The notes beneath the pieces are model-generated. The model was not told the DNA's origin. It worked only from the letters and a program-made list of their open reading frames with translations, and did no database searches. Positions 48,349 through 60,700 of a stretch of 64,000 bases of DNA are shown piece after piece. The translations under genes and the position numbers were made by a program. Numbering within the stretch: position 1 is the stretch's first letter; each line of letters begins with the position of its first letter. The DNA is from Mucidula mucida (taxonomy: Eukaryota; Basidiomycota; Agaricomycetes; Agaricales; Physalacriaceae), in contig JADNYV010000002.1 in the NCBI GenBank assembly GCA_015501055.1, positions 62,001 to 126,000 of the forward strand, in the 5' to 3' direction.

Positions 48349-49373
48349 ATGTCATCGCCTGCTGCACGCGCCGAAGCCAGGCGCAAAGCCATTCTCAGTC
48401 GTGGCTCGGACCGCCTCGCAAAACTCACCACTTCGGGCCGTGGCGAAGATGCGCCCGCGTACAAACACGCCGACCCGCCTCTCCCCAAGCTCTCTTCATT
48501 GAGCAACTTTGTCGGCGACGAAACACCAGTGATTCCACCTCCGCCCCAGAACTTTGACGCCCCGGATCCTTCGGTGTGGTCTGATGAACAACAGCAGCAG
48601 CTTATGCAGGCGTTGATGATGGGCCGGATGCCTTCAAATGTTAGACCAGATGCCAGCGCCAGCGCGAAGGAGGGGACGCCGCCGCCGATGCCTTCCCTTG
48701 AGGAAAATCCATTCTTGGCTCAGCTTATGGCCGCCACTGGTGGTGGAGATGGCGGTGCAGGACTGGGCATGGGTATGAATCCCATGATGGGCATGAACGG
48801 CCCAGGTCCAACAGCCGCTGTGGTCCGCAAACCGAGAACACTAGTACAGAAGCTTCTGCCTGTTGTACACCTCGTGGCGATGTGGCTGCTGCTCGCGTAC
48901 TTTGTGATGTTTCATGAACCGAAACTTCACGAGGCCGTGGGAGGACTGATGGACGAGCAGAAGGATAAGGTCATGAATCGCTGGGCGGCGTTAGTGAAGG
49001 AGGTGGCCCGCGTGCAAGTTGTGGTTCGTTGTTTTCTTTTCCATTTCCTATACCATTTTCTTACGCGTGCGATAGCCCTTCTTCTGGGCTTTGACGACTG
49101 TGCAAATTGTATTACATTCGACTCGCTTATTCACCGGCCTCGTCAGTATCTACGTTTCTTTTCCTTGTGTATATGCTGACGGCGCATCAGGATAATGAAC
49201 AGTTACCAACTCTGCTCTCAATGGCAATGCCGGTACTCCCACCGCATATTGCAACCATCGTTGTAAATGGCTGGAAGTACATTGGTCTGTTCTCCATGCT
49301 TCTCGATGATTTAGCAGGCGTCCTCGTCGGGATAGGTTTCATAGCATGGCTTGCTACCTGGTTTGCTGTATAA
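48349..49373 (+). CDS. GET2: GET complex subunit GET2 (tail-anchored protein receptor)
   Basis: ER membrane receptor subunit that, with GET1, accepts tail-anchored proteins from GET3. The cytosolic N-terminus has the basic GET3-binding motif ARAEARRKAILSRGSDRLAK. A Pro/Met/Gly-rich linker follows. Three membrane segments: LLPVVHLVAMWLLLAYFVMF, FFWALTTVQIVLHSTRLFTG (after an intron), and LAGVLVGIGFIAWLATWFAV at the C-terminus. Two introns (about 49024-49073 and 49143-49191) keep frame. About 300 residues. Start Met at 48349 (MSSPAARAEARRKA) is preferred over 48334, since homologues begin near the basic motif. Confidence 0.85.
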
Positions 49374-49444
49374 TAATTAGCACGATTATTTGAACGCTTT
49401 CTGCTTTATTATGAGTGTATGTAGTGAGTGTAGCGAGGATGAGG

Positions 49445-50219
49445 TTATGCTTTTGGAGCAAATAATGATGCTGCCTTGGCCGCGAGAGTTTTCTGAGTCT
49501 CTTCTGGAGGCTGATCTGTGGCTGCCGGCGCTGTTTGGGCAACCTTTCTGGCCTTCTTCTCCTCTATTGCTGCCATGGCTTTCTTTCTACCTTCCGCCCG
49601 TTCGGCCGCCGCCTTTGCCAGTGAAGCCTTTCCTTCCGGTGAGTTTCTAAACTCTTCCAGTGTCGGTAAGGTTTCGTCTGGCGATGAGAGTATAGATCTT
49701 TCATTTTCTTCGCCGGGAAAAAGAGGTCGGCCCGCCGCGTCGGCACTGCTTTTGTATTTCCGCCATGCGTCGATGCCGGCGACGTCCATTAGCTCTTTGG
49801 CGATAGCGGTTGACCACTTTGCGTGCATGTTAATGGCCGCAGTTTTACCGTCCTCTGAGGACGTCGTGAGTCCAGCGAACAACGAACAAGACTAGACACG
49901 CACCAAAAACAACCTTTATATCGGGTCTCCATGTGTCGTATTTGGTCTTCAGTTCCTTTTGCACATTTATCGCCACGTCAGGATTGGCGTACGCTATGCG
50001 AGGTAAAAACTCCTTTGTAAAGTGCCTAAGAGGTTCTGAGTTTCCGGTCAGCTAGACGCGACTCGCCGTCACATACCGGGCGCCCCAGTGGTCATTGCGG
50101 TAAGCATAGGAAACTCTGAGCTCCTTGACGTTCCTCAGCATTAGCCTCGGCGTCGCATTCAGATTAGCGAGGATCGTCTTCAGCTTGGCCGAGGGCAGTC
50201 TCGCCGCGCTGGTCGCCAT
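49445..50219 (-). CDS. mitochondrial ribosomal protein, L51/S25/CI-B8 domain
   Basis: Thioredoxin-fold protein of the mitochondrial ribosome/complex I B8 family (PF05047). N-terminus MATSAARLPSAKLKTILANL, then MLRNVKELRVSYAYRNDHWG. An intron joins RHFTKEFLPRIAYANPDVAI and NVQKELKTKYDTWRPDIKVV. A second intron joins EDGKTAAINMHAKWSTAIAK, ELMDVAGIDAWRKYK. The C-terminal ~85 residues are Ala/Glu/Lys-rich and helical. About 225 residues. It is divergent from VPS72 with only 79 bp between the two start codons. Assignment to a particular subunit (for example yeast Mrp49) is not certain. Confidence 0.75.
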
Positions 50220-50298
50220 TGGACGTGAACGAAAAGAGAAAGCGTGATGTGTTGACTTGTTGATCAAATCCCTCTCCTTCCCTCATCGCGTCGACAAC

Positions 50299-51832
50299 AT
50301 GTCCAACGATGGCCTCGAGGATGGCCTTACCGCTTGTCGCTCTAGACGAAGCACAGCGGGGAACCGGTGCGAGTGCTGTTTGATTCGTATTTATTCAAAA
50401 ATAATAGATGAATAGATACAAGGCCGCTCTTGCTGAAATAGCAAATGAACACACACTCCAGGACGAAGACGACATTGATTTCTCGGTAGACAAGTGTCTG
50501 TCTGTCTCTCTTTCGACTCTCCAACCACCTCACACTCTGTGCCAGACGAGGAATCCATAGCCGATTCCGACTTTGAGTCTACTGATGAGGAAGAAGAAGC
50601 CAGGGCGAACGAAATCGCGGCTGAAGAGGAGCTTGATGAGGACAAACAAGCGAGAAAGGCGCGCCTGTAGGCCCGTTACTCAGACCGTGTTCTGATATTT
50701 CTTATTTTAGTCTGCTCGCGCGCGCGTCGCTAAGTCATTGGCTGCCTCTCGAGCGCGTCCGCGCGCAGTCTCCATCGATGCAGAATCAGAACCGTCTTCG
50801 TCAGCCCAAACTTTGATGAGGACGCGTCGTAAAGCAGCCGAAGCTGATATGGCGCCTCGACAAAGCAAGAGACGAACAACAGTCATGAATACCACAGCTA
50901 CCGCGCAAAGAATAGAGCAATTGAAAAAGAAGCGTGTAGTTAATTCCTTTCGTTATCCGTGATTATTGCTTTACATTCTTCACAGGCTGCTAAAGCACCG
51001 CGCAAGGTCAAACACCAGAAACAGATGACCCAAGACGAGCTCATGGCCCGTGCGCTCGCTAATGAAGCAGGCAACATCACTGAGCATCGCGACTACCTCA
51101 AGTTGGAAGAAGAGAAGCGTAAACGAGCACGTGTTGTCCGCAAGTCGCTCGAGGGACCTCTGTTGCGTTGGATATCTCGAACGGAGAAAAAGGAAGTCAT
51201 GGTGCCACAATCACCGCCATCTCCACCACCGCCACCACCACAACAACATGACCGGTATACGACATTCAATACGTTGATGACGGGCGGTTCTTCAAGTTAC
51301 TACTCTTACTCTGCTGGTTCTAGTGTTGCTGCGTCACAATCCCTTCCCTATCAGTATTCACTTCCAGTGCCACCGCCACCTGCACCTGCACCTGTCAAGC
51401 AAATCCTCAACGTAGAGAAGAATTATTTGGTGCATGAACTAGGACAGCGCGATGGTACGCGGAAGCCGAACTGGAAGGAAACTATGACTGCTGTATTTGG
51501 GGATCACGTCAAGTGGGGTGAACTCAAAGTCTTCAGGACCAGCAAACCACGCCCACTGTGTATGTATCTTGCTTTCCATGCGGTCGAGAGGCGACTGATA
51601 TGCTATGCTTTCAGCGCGTCCCAAGCAGACCTGTCCACTTACCGGATTACCCGCGCCGTATAGGGATCCGAGAAGCGGCACGCCATATGCCAACAAGTGG
51701 GCCTATGATCAATTAACAAAGGTGTTGATGCACGAGTATGAGTGGAACCCGGCACTGGGTTGTTATGTTTGGAGTCAGGCGTTTGAAGAGGAAGAAAGCG
51801 TAGGTGAGGGACTTCAAATGGACACCAGTTGA
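50299..51832 (+). CDS. VPS72: SWR1-complex subunit VPS72/YL1
   Basis: Histone H2A.Z chaperone subunit of SWR1. N-terminus: LTACRSRRSTAGNRYKAALA (the RRSTAGNR motif) and DEDDIDFSVDK. Then acidic EESIADSDFESTDEEEEARA and a basic region (SRARPRAV, RTRRKAAEAD, KQSKRRTT-like). Conserved HRDYLKLEEEKRKRARVVRK, a Pro/Gln-rich linker, and the YL1 C-terminal box CPLTGLPAPYRDPRSGTPYA, HEYEWNPALGCYVW. The first intron uses the second of two acceptors. At about 50667 the only GT donor (CGCCT|GTAGGC) is one base out of phase with the following exon (SARARVAKSL); one extra G restores it. The donor near 50492 (GTCTGT) is also atypical. Confidence 0.83.
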
Positions 51833-52219
51833 TGCTATCACAAGTGAGTAGCCTTACTGTGTTCCTTTTCTATCAACTCATACAAGACTCACCAGGAGTA
51901 TATCCTAAATTACTTTAGAATCATGACAACACTCAAACTCCGATGAAGCCCCACTGCGATATGTCAGTGCTTACAACATCTCAGCATCTGGGCGCCTGCT
52001 ACCTTCTCGCTAAAGCTGGCTCCTTTTTGCTTTCTGCTCTGAGAATGCAGCGACCACTCAAATTCGTCTTCTTGCTCGTTGACTATTGGTCCGTTCTAGT
52101 CACGTCACATACTTACAGAAGTCCTGCCAGTACTAGGCCCGACTACCGGGGCGATGTGGACGGCGCATCTCTGTTCGTCCGATGCTTTCGAGTGCTTTCC
52201 CCGCTGTGGTTCCTTCTCG

Positions 52220-52886
52220 TGGGGACGAAGACGGATGGCCTTCCGTCACCCTCGTTGATGGAGCGTGGAACACTCCTACGTGCATCCCCTCAGTGAACAG
52301 CTAGTCAAGCTCCCTACAGGCACTGACACGTTCACCGAAACGTCTCTCGCCGTTGAGGGAATGGAACTACAATCCTGATTCAAGTGGTCGTTAAACGGCG
52401 GCCTCGGTGGCAACAGTGACTGATGACTTTTATGCAGCGCGCAATACGCTGACGCGTCACACGCTTGGACCGTCGTCCATGAGCACCGTTCAGCTCGACT
52501 ATTCGACTACGGTCGACGGTGATCACGCTGGCCTCGCTATCGTGCGGCATCTATCGGTGTCATGAATGTCGATGGCAGTTTTTCTATAGTTGAGGTGAAC
52601 GACATGACACTTAATAGCGACTGGACGACCGCCTCGACGGGCACTCAAGTGGCCAGCACGCAATATCGCCCCAGACTCTGACCGCATGGCGTCGTTCTCC
52701 TACAGTACAAATGGAGAGATGTTTTCATCGTTTGACAAGAGTTTCGAAATGAATACAGATTGGGAGTTTTTCACGGGACGTCGGTACGGGATTTTCAATT
52801 ACGCGACCGGTTCACTAGGAGGTGCCGCGACGGTCAAATCGTTCGATCTAGCGCAGAACATTTCAACACCAAGTACCCTTCTTTGA
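52220..52886 (+). pseudogene. GH43 beta-xylosidase/arabinofuranosidase, C-terminal relic
   Basis: Remnant of the C-terminal beta-sandwich of a GH43 glycosidase. Fragments in three frames, in family order: EDGWPSVTLVDGAWNTP, PTGTDTFTETS, WNYNPDSS / KWSLNGGLGG, DDFYAARNTLTRHTLGPSSM, QLDYSTTVDGDHAGLAIVRH, IGVMNVDGSFSIVEVNDMTL, SDWTTASTGTQVAST and finally ASFSYSTNGEMFSSFDKSFE with RYGIFNYATGSLGGAATVKS. Stops and shifts interrupt it (TAG near 52302, TGA near 52378 and 52421, others). The N-terminal catalytic propeller is missing. 51833-52219 upstream holds nothing I can support. Confidence 0.7.
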
Positions 52887-53162
52887 GAGGCTGTTTCATT
52901 AACGATGCTCATATCAGACGATGAGAGAACGTGGAGTATGATGAGGTCAACCATGGCCAAGTAAGGGAAGACGTTTTGGTCTGTGAATCGAAAGTGAGGC
53001 TAGAGCCTAGGACTGACGTACCTATGAGGAGTAGTTGCATCTATTCTTCACTACTTAGTCCTTGATGGAGAGTGGCAAGTGCGTGATTAGATTGTGAATG
53101 TAAAGAAAATGAAATTGCGGTATCGATCTACGAAAGAGATAGCAACAATCGCAGCCTAAGAC

Positions 53163-54126
53163 TCAGCCGGCACCGCGTTCTCGTTGGCGTTGTGCACGGG
53201 ATAACTAAAAGTATGGTCAACAAACTATAGGACATTTTTAGGCGAGACTTACTCTTCTTCTCTTCTTACGCCTGTTGTAAAATGTCAGTAAAAGCGCAAC
53301 AAAGCAGAGGGAAAACGTACTTGTGCTTCTTCATCTTCTTCTTCTTCTTCCTCTTGACGCTGTCCATAATGACATTGCTCCAGTCCTGCTTGAATTGCTC
53401 CTGCAGGCCGATTCTGTCTGGTTGCTGGCTGACGTCGAGACCAAGTCGCCGGAGAGTGGCCTCCCAAGCAGCGGTACTACCAGTGCGGGACATGGTGAGT
53501 GCACGATTAAGTTGGCGTGCAGTCTCAGCGTCCGCATCGATTGCGTCCATAGACTCTGAGGGAGCACTAGTCCATTGTGGCTCACTCGGAGACTGCGTCG
53601 GCTGTCTTCCTAGCAGTGAGACACCCGGTGGCGCATTTCTGAGAATGGCAGCGGGGTCCGACAGCATCAGGAGGGGACGATGAAGGGAGAAAAATTGATG
53701 CAATTTGAACTCTCGTGGGTCGATCATCGGGTGATGATGAGGAAAAGCATGGGAGGCAACGTCATTCGCTGGACCTGTAGTTGACGGTGATGAGTGAGAG
53801 TCACTACAAGACGACGACGACACGGTCCGGGAAATGGATGATGGGTCCTCCGGGGCCGACGACGCGATGGAGAGGGAAGAACTGCTACCTGTTGCTGCCC
53901 GGCCCTCCGCCATCTGCGCGCCTTTCTCTGCGCTCTCACCCGTAGAGCTACTGGGCGCCGAATCGCCCTCTCCGGTCGTCTTCTTCGTCGGATTGCTGGT
54001 TACGACGGTTTTCGCCGATTTCGCAGAGTTAAAATATCGTCCGCCGCCTGGCTTGGACGAGAAAAATGAGGAGTAGCCCCTCCGCGCAGCCGGTAAGGGC
54101 TGCAGAAAGCGCATTATGGAGGACAT
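53163..54126 (-). CDS. mitochondrial ribosomal protein mS38 (COX24/AURKAIP1 type)
   Basis: Small-subunit mitoribosomal protein with the short basic C-terminal domain (DUF1713). Transit peptide-like start: MSSIMRFLQPLPAARRGYSS. A long Ser/Thr/Pro-rich middle follows, then MIDPREFKLHQFFSLHRPLL and LRRLGLDVSQQPDRIGLQEQ. The C-terminus is SVKRKKKKKMKKHK; two introns then join RKKRRR and LSRAQRQRERGAG in frame, the expected Lys/Arg tail. About 295 residues. It is divergent from the dynamin gene with 198 bp between starts. Confidence 0.83.
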
Positions 54127-54324
54127 GGCTGGCGCACCGCCCGCCACCAAATGATAAGGCTGAAAGAGAGAACACTGCCCAATATGGAAGGCAACGAACT
54201 GCTCAAGGCTCTTGCCAAGCAGGTGTAAGCTGTATTCACAGCCACAGAGCGTGATCGCGCGCCGGAAGCAACCATTGCCAATGCGGCCAACGCGTCCTTC
54301 CTTTCACACCATCTTTCAAGTCGA

Positions 54325-57300
54325 ATGGCGCAGTTGAATACATCAAGCTATGCGTCACGCACGAAAGAGCTCCTCGGACTAGTCAATCAACTCCATGCTC
54401 TAGGGTCAACATCCCTACAATCTTTTCAGTGGCGTTCATATCTGATGTACACACAGGGCTCAAGGCGATATCGACCTACCGCGCATAACTGTCATAGGAA
54501 ACCAGAGCGCCGGTAGGCATCCCACTCATTCTCTCCAATAAGCTGTCCTGAAAGTGTTGAACAGGCAAGTCGAGCGTGGTAGAAGCGATATCTGGGGCAA
54601 GTAGCTCTTGCTGCTAAAGCTTCGTGCACTGACCCTCTATCAGATCAACGTACCCAGAGACGCGGGGACGTGTACACGTTGTCCTATGGAATGCCGCCTC
54701 TCTTCTTCCCTAGGTCCGTGGCAGTGCAGGATCTCAATTCGGCGAGAGTACGATAAACATAAACGACTGGACGACATTCGGGAGATACCCTTTGGCGACC
54801 TCATTACTGACAAGTCCGAGGTTGAACTTGCTCTCAGGAGGGCTCAACTCGCTGTCCTCAACCCAAGCATCCCCATTCCCAAGATTCTAAAATCATCAGT
54901 CGAGGAATTGAATGATTGGTCGACGCAGTCAGCCCACCAAGTACCTTTCTCTCGAAATGTTGTTTGTGTCGACCTCGAGGGACCGGACCTGACAGATTTG
55001 TCTTTCATTGATCTTCCTGGTACGCGCCGATTATGAACCACGCTGTATCATCTTACCTTGTCACGTCAGGTTTGATTGCCAACGCCGACAACGAAATTGT
55101 TCAACTTGTAGAAGACATGGTCATATCACACATAACAGGAAACTGTCTCATCCTCGTCGCTCTGCCCATGACAGGTATATATACAGAATACATCAGGGCA
55201 ACTAATGCTGATGTTATGTACGCGTCTAGACGACATTGAGAACCAGAAAGCGCTCAAGCTGGCTAAGACTGCAGATCCTCGTGGCCAACGAACTATTGGT
55301 AATTCTTCGCATTCTCGTGTCGAACCAACAGCTTAAGATTATTATAGGCGTCCTGACCAAGCCGGACATGCTGTCTGCGGGGTCGACCAAGGCTCTTGAC
55401 TTATGGCTCAATGTGATCGAAGGCCGTAGGCACCCTCTAACTCATGGCTATTACTGTACTCGCCAGCCAGACGATCAAGATAGAAGCGAAAAGATCAGCG
55501 CGACGGCCGCCAGAGAGGCTGAAAAACGTTTCTTCAGTAACACTACTCCCTGGTCCAAGTCGTCACGCAAAGAACGATTTGGGACGGAGAATCTGATTAG
55601 CTCACTCAGCCATCTTTTAGTAAGTATAATAGACGCGACGTGAGTTCTTTGACGACACCATTGCTCTTCACTCACTTGTTATTAGCCTCCCAAAGATCTG
55701 CAACGACGCCCAGAAAGCGTTAGCGGATTGTCGGCGGGACCTCGCTAGTTTACCGCCCGCCGTACACGACGAACCTGCGACGCATGTTCTCAAACTGATA
55801 ACAGAATTTGCTAGTGAAGTGAAGAGTGTGATAAAAGGCCGTTCAGACGCCAGTACGCTCATCCAAGAGAATCGTGCTGCGTTTCGCTCTTTAAAAACGT
55901 CGATTCGATCGTGTGCGCCAAACTTTGTTCCAGCGCTTAGAACGGAAGTTCAGCCTGCCTCTATTCTCTCCTTGGATGATGAAGATGATGATATGAGATT
56001 GGTTTCGGAAAAGCCTGGCTCCCGATTTACCCTTACGGACATGCGCGAGCATATCAATAGGTACCCAAAGCGGCCAACTTTCTGACTGCGATTTGACTGC
56101 TGGTGTAGATCCATGACTCGGGAACTCCCTAATAATGTTCCATTTGAAGCCAAGGCCGCCCTCATACTCAAATTCCAAGATACTTGGCCAGAAGCTACTG
56201 CTACGTGCTTCACTCGTGTTGAAACGAATTTGGCACGCGTTCTTTTTAAGTACACCGAAGACAATTTTTCTCGATACGCCGTCCTTCATGGACACATGAA
56301 GTAAGTGACAAACCTTCTCTAAACTTGGCATTGTTCTGACATCTTATGCAGGACGTTTCTAGCGGAGCTCTTGGCCCGCCGCCGGGCAATGTGCCAACAA
56401 ATTCTAGAGTCCACTTTGGAAACTGAGAGAACACCATTCACACAAAACACCCACTACCTCGAAGCGACAACTGAAAAGTGGTTAGCGAAGTACAAAGACA
56501 TTCGGCCGGCAAGAAGGACCTTCCCGACGAACCTCGCATTAAACGCCAGCGAATGAAAACTCCCCCACCGATGCCCCATCAAGCTCATCAAGCTAAGCAG
56601 CCTAATGGCATATGTGAGCGCCATTCTATATCTGCTCTTCTATATACTGATACAGTACTGCAGTTGGTGCGGGATCCCAACAGTCTCCATTCATCATTGA
56701 TTCACCCGCCACAGGCGGGAACCCAAAGCCCCCTACAGGCCCATTCGCCCCTTTCGTGCAAGCTTTTGGAGGCCAGCAGCCGGCGTCTGCAACGTCTTTC
56801 ACCTTTGTCGCCCCTCAATCTGCGTTTCCTCCCCAGCAGCAGGCGTCCGGTAGCTCCTCACAAACTGGGTTCACGGCACCTTGGGCAAAGCCGCCACCGA
56901 CTGAGCAAGATGTAGAGGTGGTGCAGGCGGCACTGGCGGCGCTTGCCGCTATTGGGTATCATGTAACCGAAGAAGACCTAGGAAAGCTCAACCTGCAGAC
57001 CAGTATGAAGTGGAATTGAAGGTCATGGCGGACGTGCGCGGGTATTTCCAGGTGGCTACAAGGTTCGCTCTCTTCCCAGTTATGAAATGTGAAGTGAAAA
57101 CTCACGAGGCTGTAGCGCGTCATTGATATGGTTCCACAATTCATTGACCAGGTCTTCTTGATCAAGTTCGCAGAAGAGTTGCAGTCGTTTTTGATTGAGA
57201 AGTTTGGTCTTGGAACTGCGACCGCGAGTGACAAGTGCGCTAGGTATCTTGCAGAGGATGGGGTTATTGTCGCTCGACGAGAAGAGCTGCTAGGGAAAGG

Positions 57301-57394
57301 CGGCGGCTCAACAGTGTTCAGAAAGAGTTATTCAGCTTTGGGATTTCTGAGGACTCGTAATGTTAGCATTTTGATAGAAGGAAGGCTACCTTGA
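54325..57394 (+). CDS. dynamin-family GTPase
   Basis: Large GTPase of the dynamin superfamily (closer to Mx/Vps1-like cytosolic forms than to classical dynamin). G1: DIDLPRITVIGNQSAGKSSV (P-loop GNQSAGKS). Then NVPRDAGTCTRCPMECRLSS, VDLEGPDLTDLSFIDLPG (G3), LIANADNEIVQLVEDMV, and VLTKPDML (G4). Middle/stalk: FGTENLISSLSHLLVSIIDA, LPKICNDAQKALADCRRDLA, VPFEAKAALILKFQDTWPEA. A Pro/Gly-rich segment, then the GED: MADVRGYFQVATRRVIDMVP, QFIDQVFLIKFAEELQSFL. The intron before INVPRD starts with GC (GCAAGT). Two one-base frame breaks, near 56504 (CGGCC) and 56998 (GCAGACC), are each repaired by one G. Confidence 0.85.
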
Positions 57395-57588
57395 TAATGA
57401 TAGCTTCCAATGAGCTCTGTAGATACAGAAACAGCTTACCGAAGTTGTTAATGTCGTCAAAGAATCCCCCCAAAAACAGCACCAGAGATGGTTGGCAAGT
57501 GGGTCCGTCGGCGCGCCGACTTGATGTGCATTCTTCGGTTACAGTGTTTTTAATTGATCATGCAATGGAACAATTTCCTTCCCTTCGC

Positions 57589-57595
57589 TATAAAG
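57589..57595 (+). promoter_or_regulatory. TATA box of amidohydrolase gene
   Basis: TATAAAG, 173 nt before the ATG at 57768, in the 373-bp spacer after the dynamin gene. Confidence 0.4.
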
Positions 57596-57767
57596 TCGGC
57601 TATCGAGCTCGAGACTCCATGATTGTCTGCAGCTGCAGGCGATATCCGACGGAGCTTTCGGCGTGATTGTGCCTGGAAGCCCTGAGCCTGTTCTGACCAT
57701 ATGCAGCTATCATTGTATCAAGCAGCTCGGAGAAAGATAGCCTGTCTTCCTGCTCTCCCACACCACC

Positions 57768-60700
57768 ATGGCTGAGAAAGCCCAGCTCGGTCCTTACCGT
57801 GCCAACAAGAGCTTCAAACTACATCGCTTGTTCGGCGGAGCCTTACTATTGAGCGCCGTGTCAATTGGCACTCTGTTTTTGAGTCCTCGGCTGGATGGCT
57901 CGTCGACCCGAGTACCCTTGCACGCTGCGGAAACCCTACAGAAGTGTCGCCAGCTGGATATGACGCCTGGCCCACCACCTGAATTCTGGAGTCGTACTGA
58001 ATCCGACCGCTACGTCGAGGGTACCAAGCCGGTCTACATCAAGAACGCGACCATCTGGACCGGGGGCGTCGACGGACTCGAGGTCATCAGAGGCGACTTA
58101 CTTCTCGCTCGAGGACTCATCCAACAGGTCGGCTCTATCTCTGCGAGCGCGTTAGAGCAGTATTCAGACTTGGTCGAATACGATGCGGACGGTGCTTGGG
58201 TTTCACCAGGGTACGCGTCTGCTCTCTTCTTTTGTTTGACCTCTTCCGACGCATACTTAGCATCTTCGACTTGCACTCTCACATGGGAGTGTACAGTTTG
58301 CCTGAGCTTGACGGTGCATCTGACGGCAACTCGTTCAAGGGTGATATGCAGCCTTGGCTACGCAGTCTGGATGGGCTGAACACGCACGATATGGCGTACG
58401 AAGCCGTAGTCGCGGGTGGTGTTACCACTGGTGTCATTCTTCCCGGCTCAGCAAACGGAATCGGCGGACAAGCCTTCGTTATAAAGTACCGACCTACTGC
58501 GGAGAAATCACCGTCTTCGATGTTGCTAGAGCCTCCTCACTCTATAATCAATGGTTCCAATGTAGACCCCTCCTTGCCTCCGCGATGGAGACAGATGAAG
58601 TATGTGACTGTCTAGAAGTTCCTTGAGTTGGTAGTAATCTTTACCAGGCACGCTTGTGGCGAGAATCCCAGTCAGTCCTTCTGGATGTCAACAGCCATTC
58701 TCAAACTTATTTGGACGCGTGTAGGTCGCATCTATGATCAGACACGAATGGACACTATCTGGCACTTCCGTCAATCCTACAACCAGGCGCGCCAAATCAA
58801 GGAAAAGCAAGACGCGTACTGTTCCGCGGCTTTGGCCGGAAACTGGAATGGTCTTGGAGAATATCCGGAAGATCTCCAATGGGAAGCTCTTGTTGACGTT
58901 CTTAGAGGTCGTGTTAAGGTAAATACTCACCCTTCGAGCGCAGCTTCGTCTCAAGAAAGTTTTAGATCCATAACCACTGCTACGAGGCCGTCGATCTTGA
59001 CGGTATTGTAAGGGTACGTGTTACTTACTTGTAGTTGATTCGCTGTCACCGCTAACACCCTGTGCATTCCAGTTGACGAACGAATACAAGTTCTCGATAG
59101 CCGCATTCCATCACGCACATGAAACCTACCTTGTTCCTGATCTTCTCAAGAAAGCCTATGGTACATTGTCTTTGCCTCGTAAAGTGCCTTGAGCCTTATT
59201 GACTGTCTTGTTGCGTTCAAGGTGGGCCACCTGCTGCAGCAATCTTCGCAACTACCGCACGTTATAAGCGCGAATCTTACCGCGGATCAGAGTTTGCAGC
59301 CAAAATCTTGGCTGATAATGGCATCAAAGTTGTTATGAAGGTAGTTCTTCATCTTACTTGTCAATTGGGGCTCACTCGACACTGTCAGAGCGATCATCCT
59401 GTCATCAATTCTCGATATCTCCTGCATGAAGCACAACAAGCTCACTACTATGGCCTTCCAGATAACCTTGCTTTGGCTTCTGTTACCTCGACCCCCGCTA
59501 CGGTGGCTGGTCTGGACCACCGAGTTGGATTTATTAGGACAGGCGAGTCCCGATGTGTCTCGCGACAAAGCTGGCACTCACGAGATCGCAGGGTACGATG
59601 CCGACGTCGTTATCTGGGACAGTCATCCTCTTGCCCTTGGCGCGACTCCCAAGCAAGTATTCATCGATGGTATCGCTCAGCTCAAGGACCCCTTCTCTGT
59701 CACAAAGCCTGACCCCTTCCAACAAGTCCCTAAAACTCCTAATTTTGAGAAGGAAGCGAAGGACGCGGTCAAGTACGATGGTCTGCCTCCACTTACTCCA
59801 CAGAAGACTTCGGACATTGTGGTGTTTACGAATGTCTCGAATGTGTATGTGAAGAAAGACAATGCTGTCGTCAAAGCACTTTCTGAGGCTGCTGGTGGCG
59901 TTGTCGTCGTTGAAGGTGGCAACATTGTTTGCAGTGGATCGTGTCCTGAGGCATTTTCCCATTCTCACTCAACGGCCGCGTTCATTGACTTGAAGGGCGG
60001 TTTCATCTCGTGAGTCCAAATCATCACTTCACACGACACCTTTGACCTTGCCTGCAGGCCTGGCCTCGTCAGTTTCGGCAGTCCACTGGGCTTGGAGCAC
60101 ATTGCGGGCGAGGCCAGCACGAATGACGGTCCAGTTCCCGACGCTTTGACTGGAAGTATTCCCGCAATATTGGGTTCAGATGCGATTATCCATGCTGTCG
60201 ATGGCTTACAATTTGAATCTCGGGATATGCTGTGAGTTCATTTCTCGTCGTAATTCTCATCCAGATATTAAGACGGCTGTAGCATAGCGTACCGTGCGGG
60301 AGTGACCACCGGTGTTACAGCGCCGTCCGGCTCGTTCGTTTCTGGATACAGCACAGCTTTCTCGACAAGCGCTTCTCACAAGCTTGAGAAGGGCGCTATC
60401 ATTCAGAGTGTTGGCGCATTACATGTTACTGTCACTATGAATTCCGGCGTCAGTGTCAGCACCCAAATAGCCGCCTTGCGAGCTCTCTTATTGAAAAGTC
60501 CTGCATTTGATCAAGTTCGACAAGTTCGTACTCTCTTTATGGCTTTGTTCGTGCTTCTAACACGATAGTAGGGTTCCATGCCACTGGTCATCAATGTTGA
60601 TAGTGCGGATATAATGGCGACTCTGATCCAACTGAAGAGTGAAGTAGAAGCTAGCACAGGCGAAACTCTCAAGTTCACTTTTGTTGGCGGTTCAGAGTCT

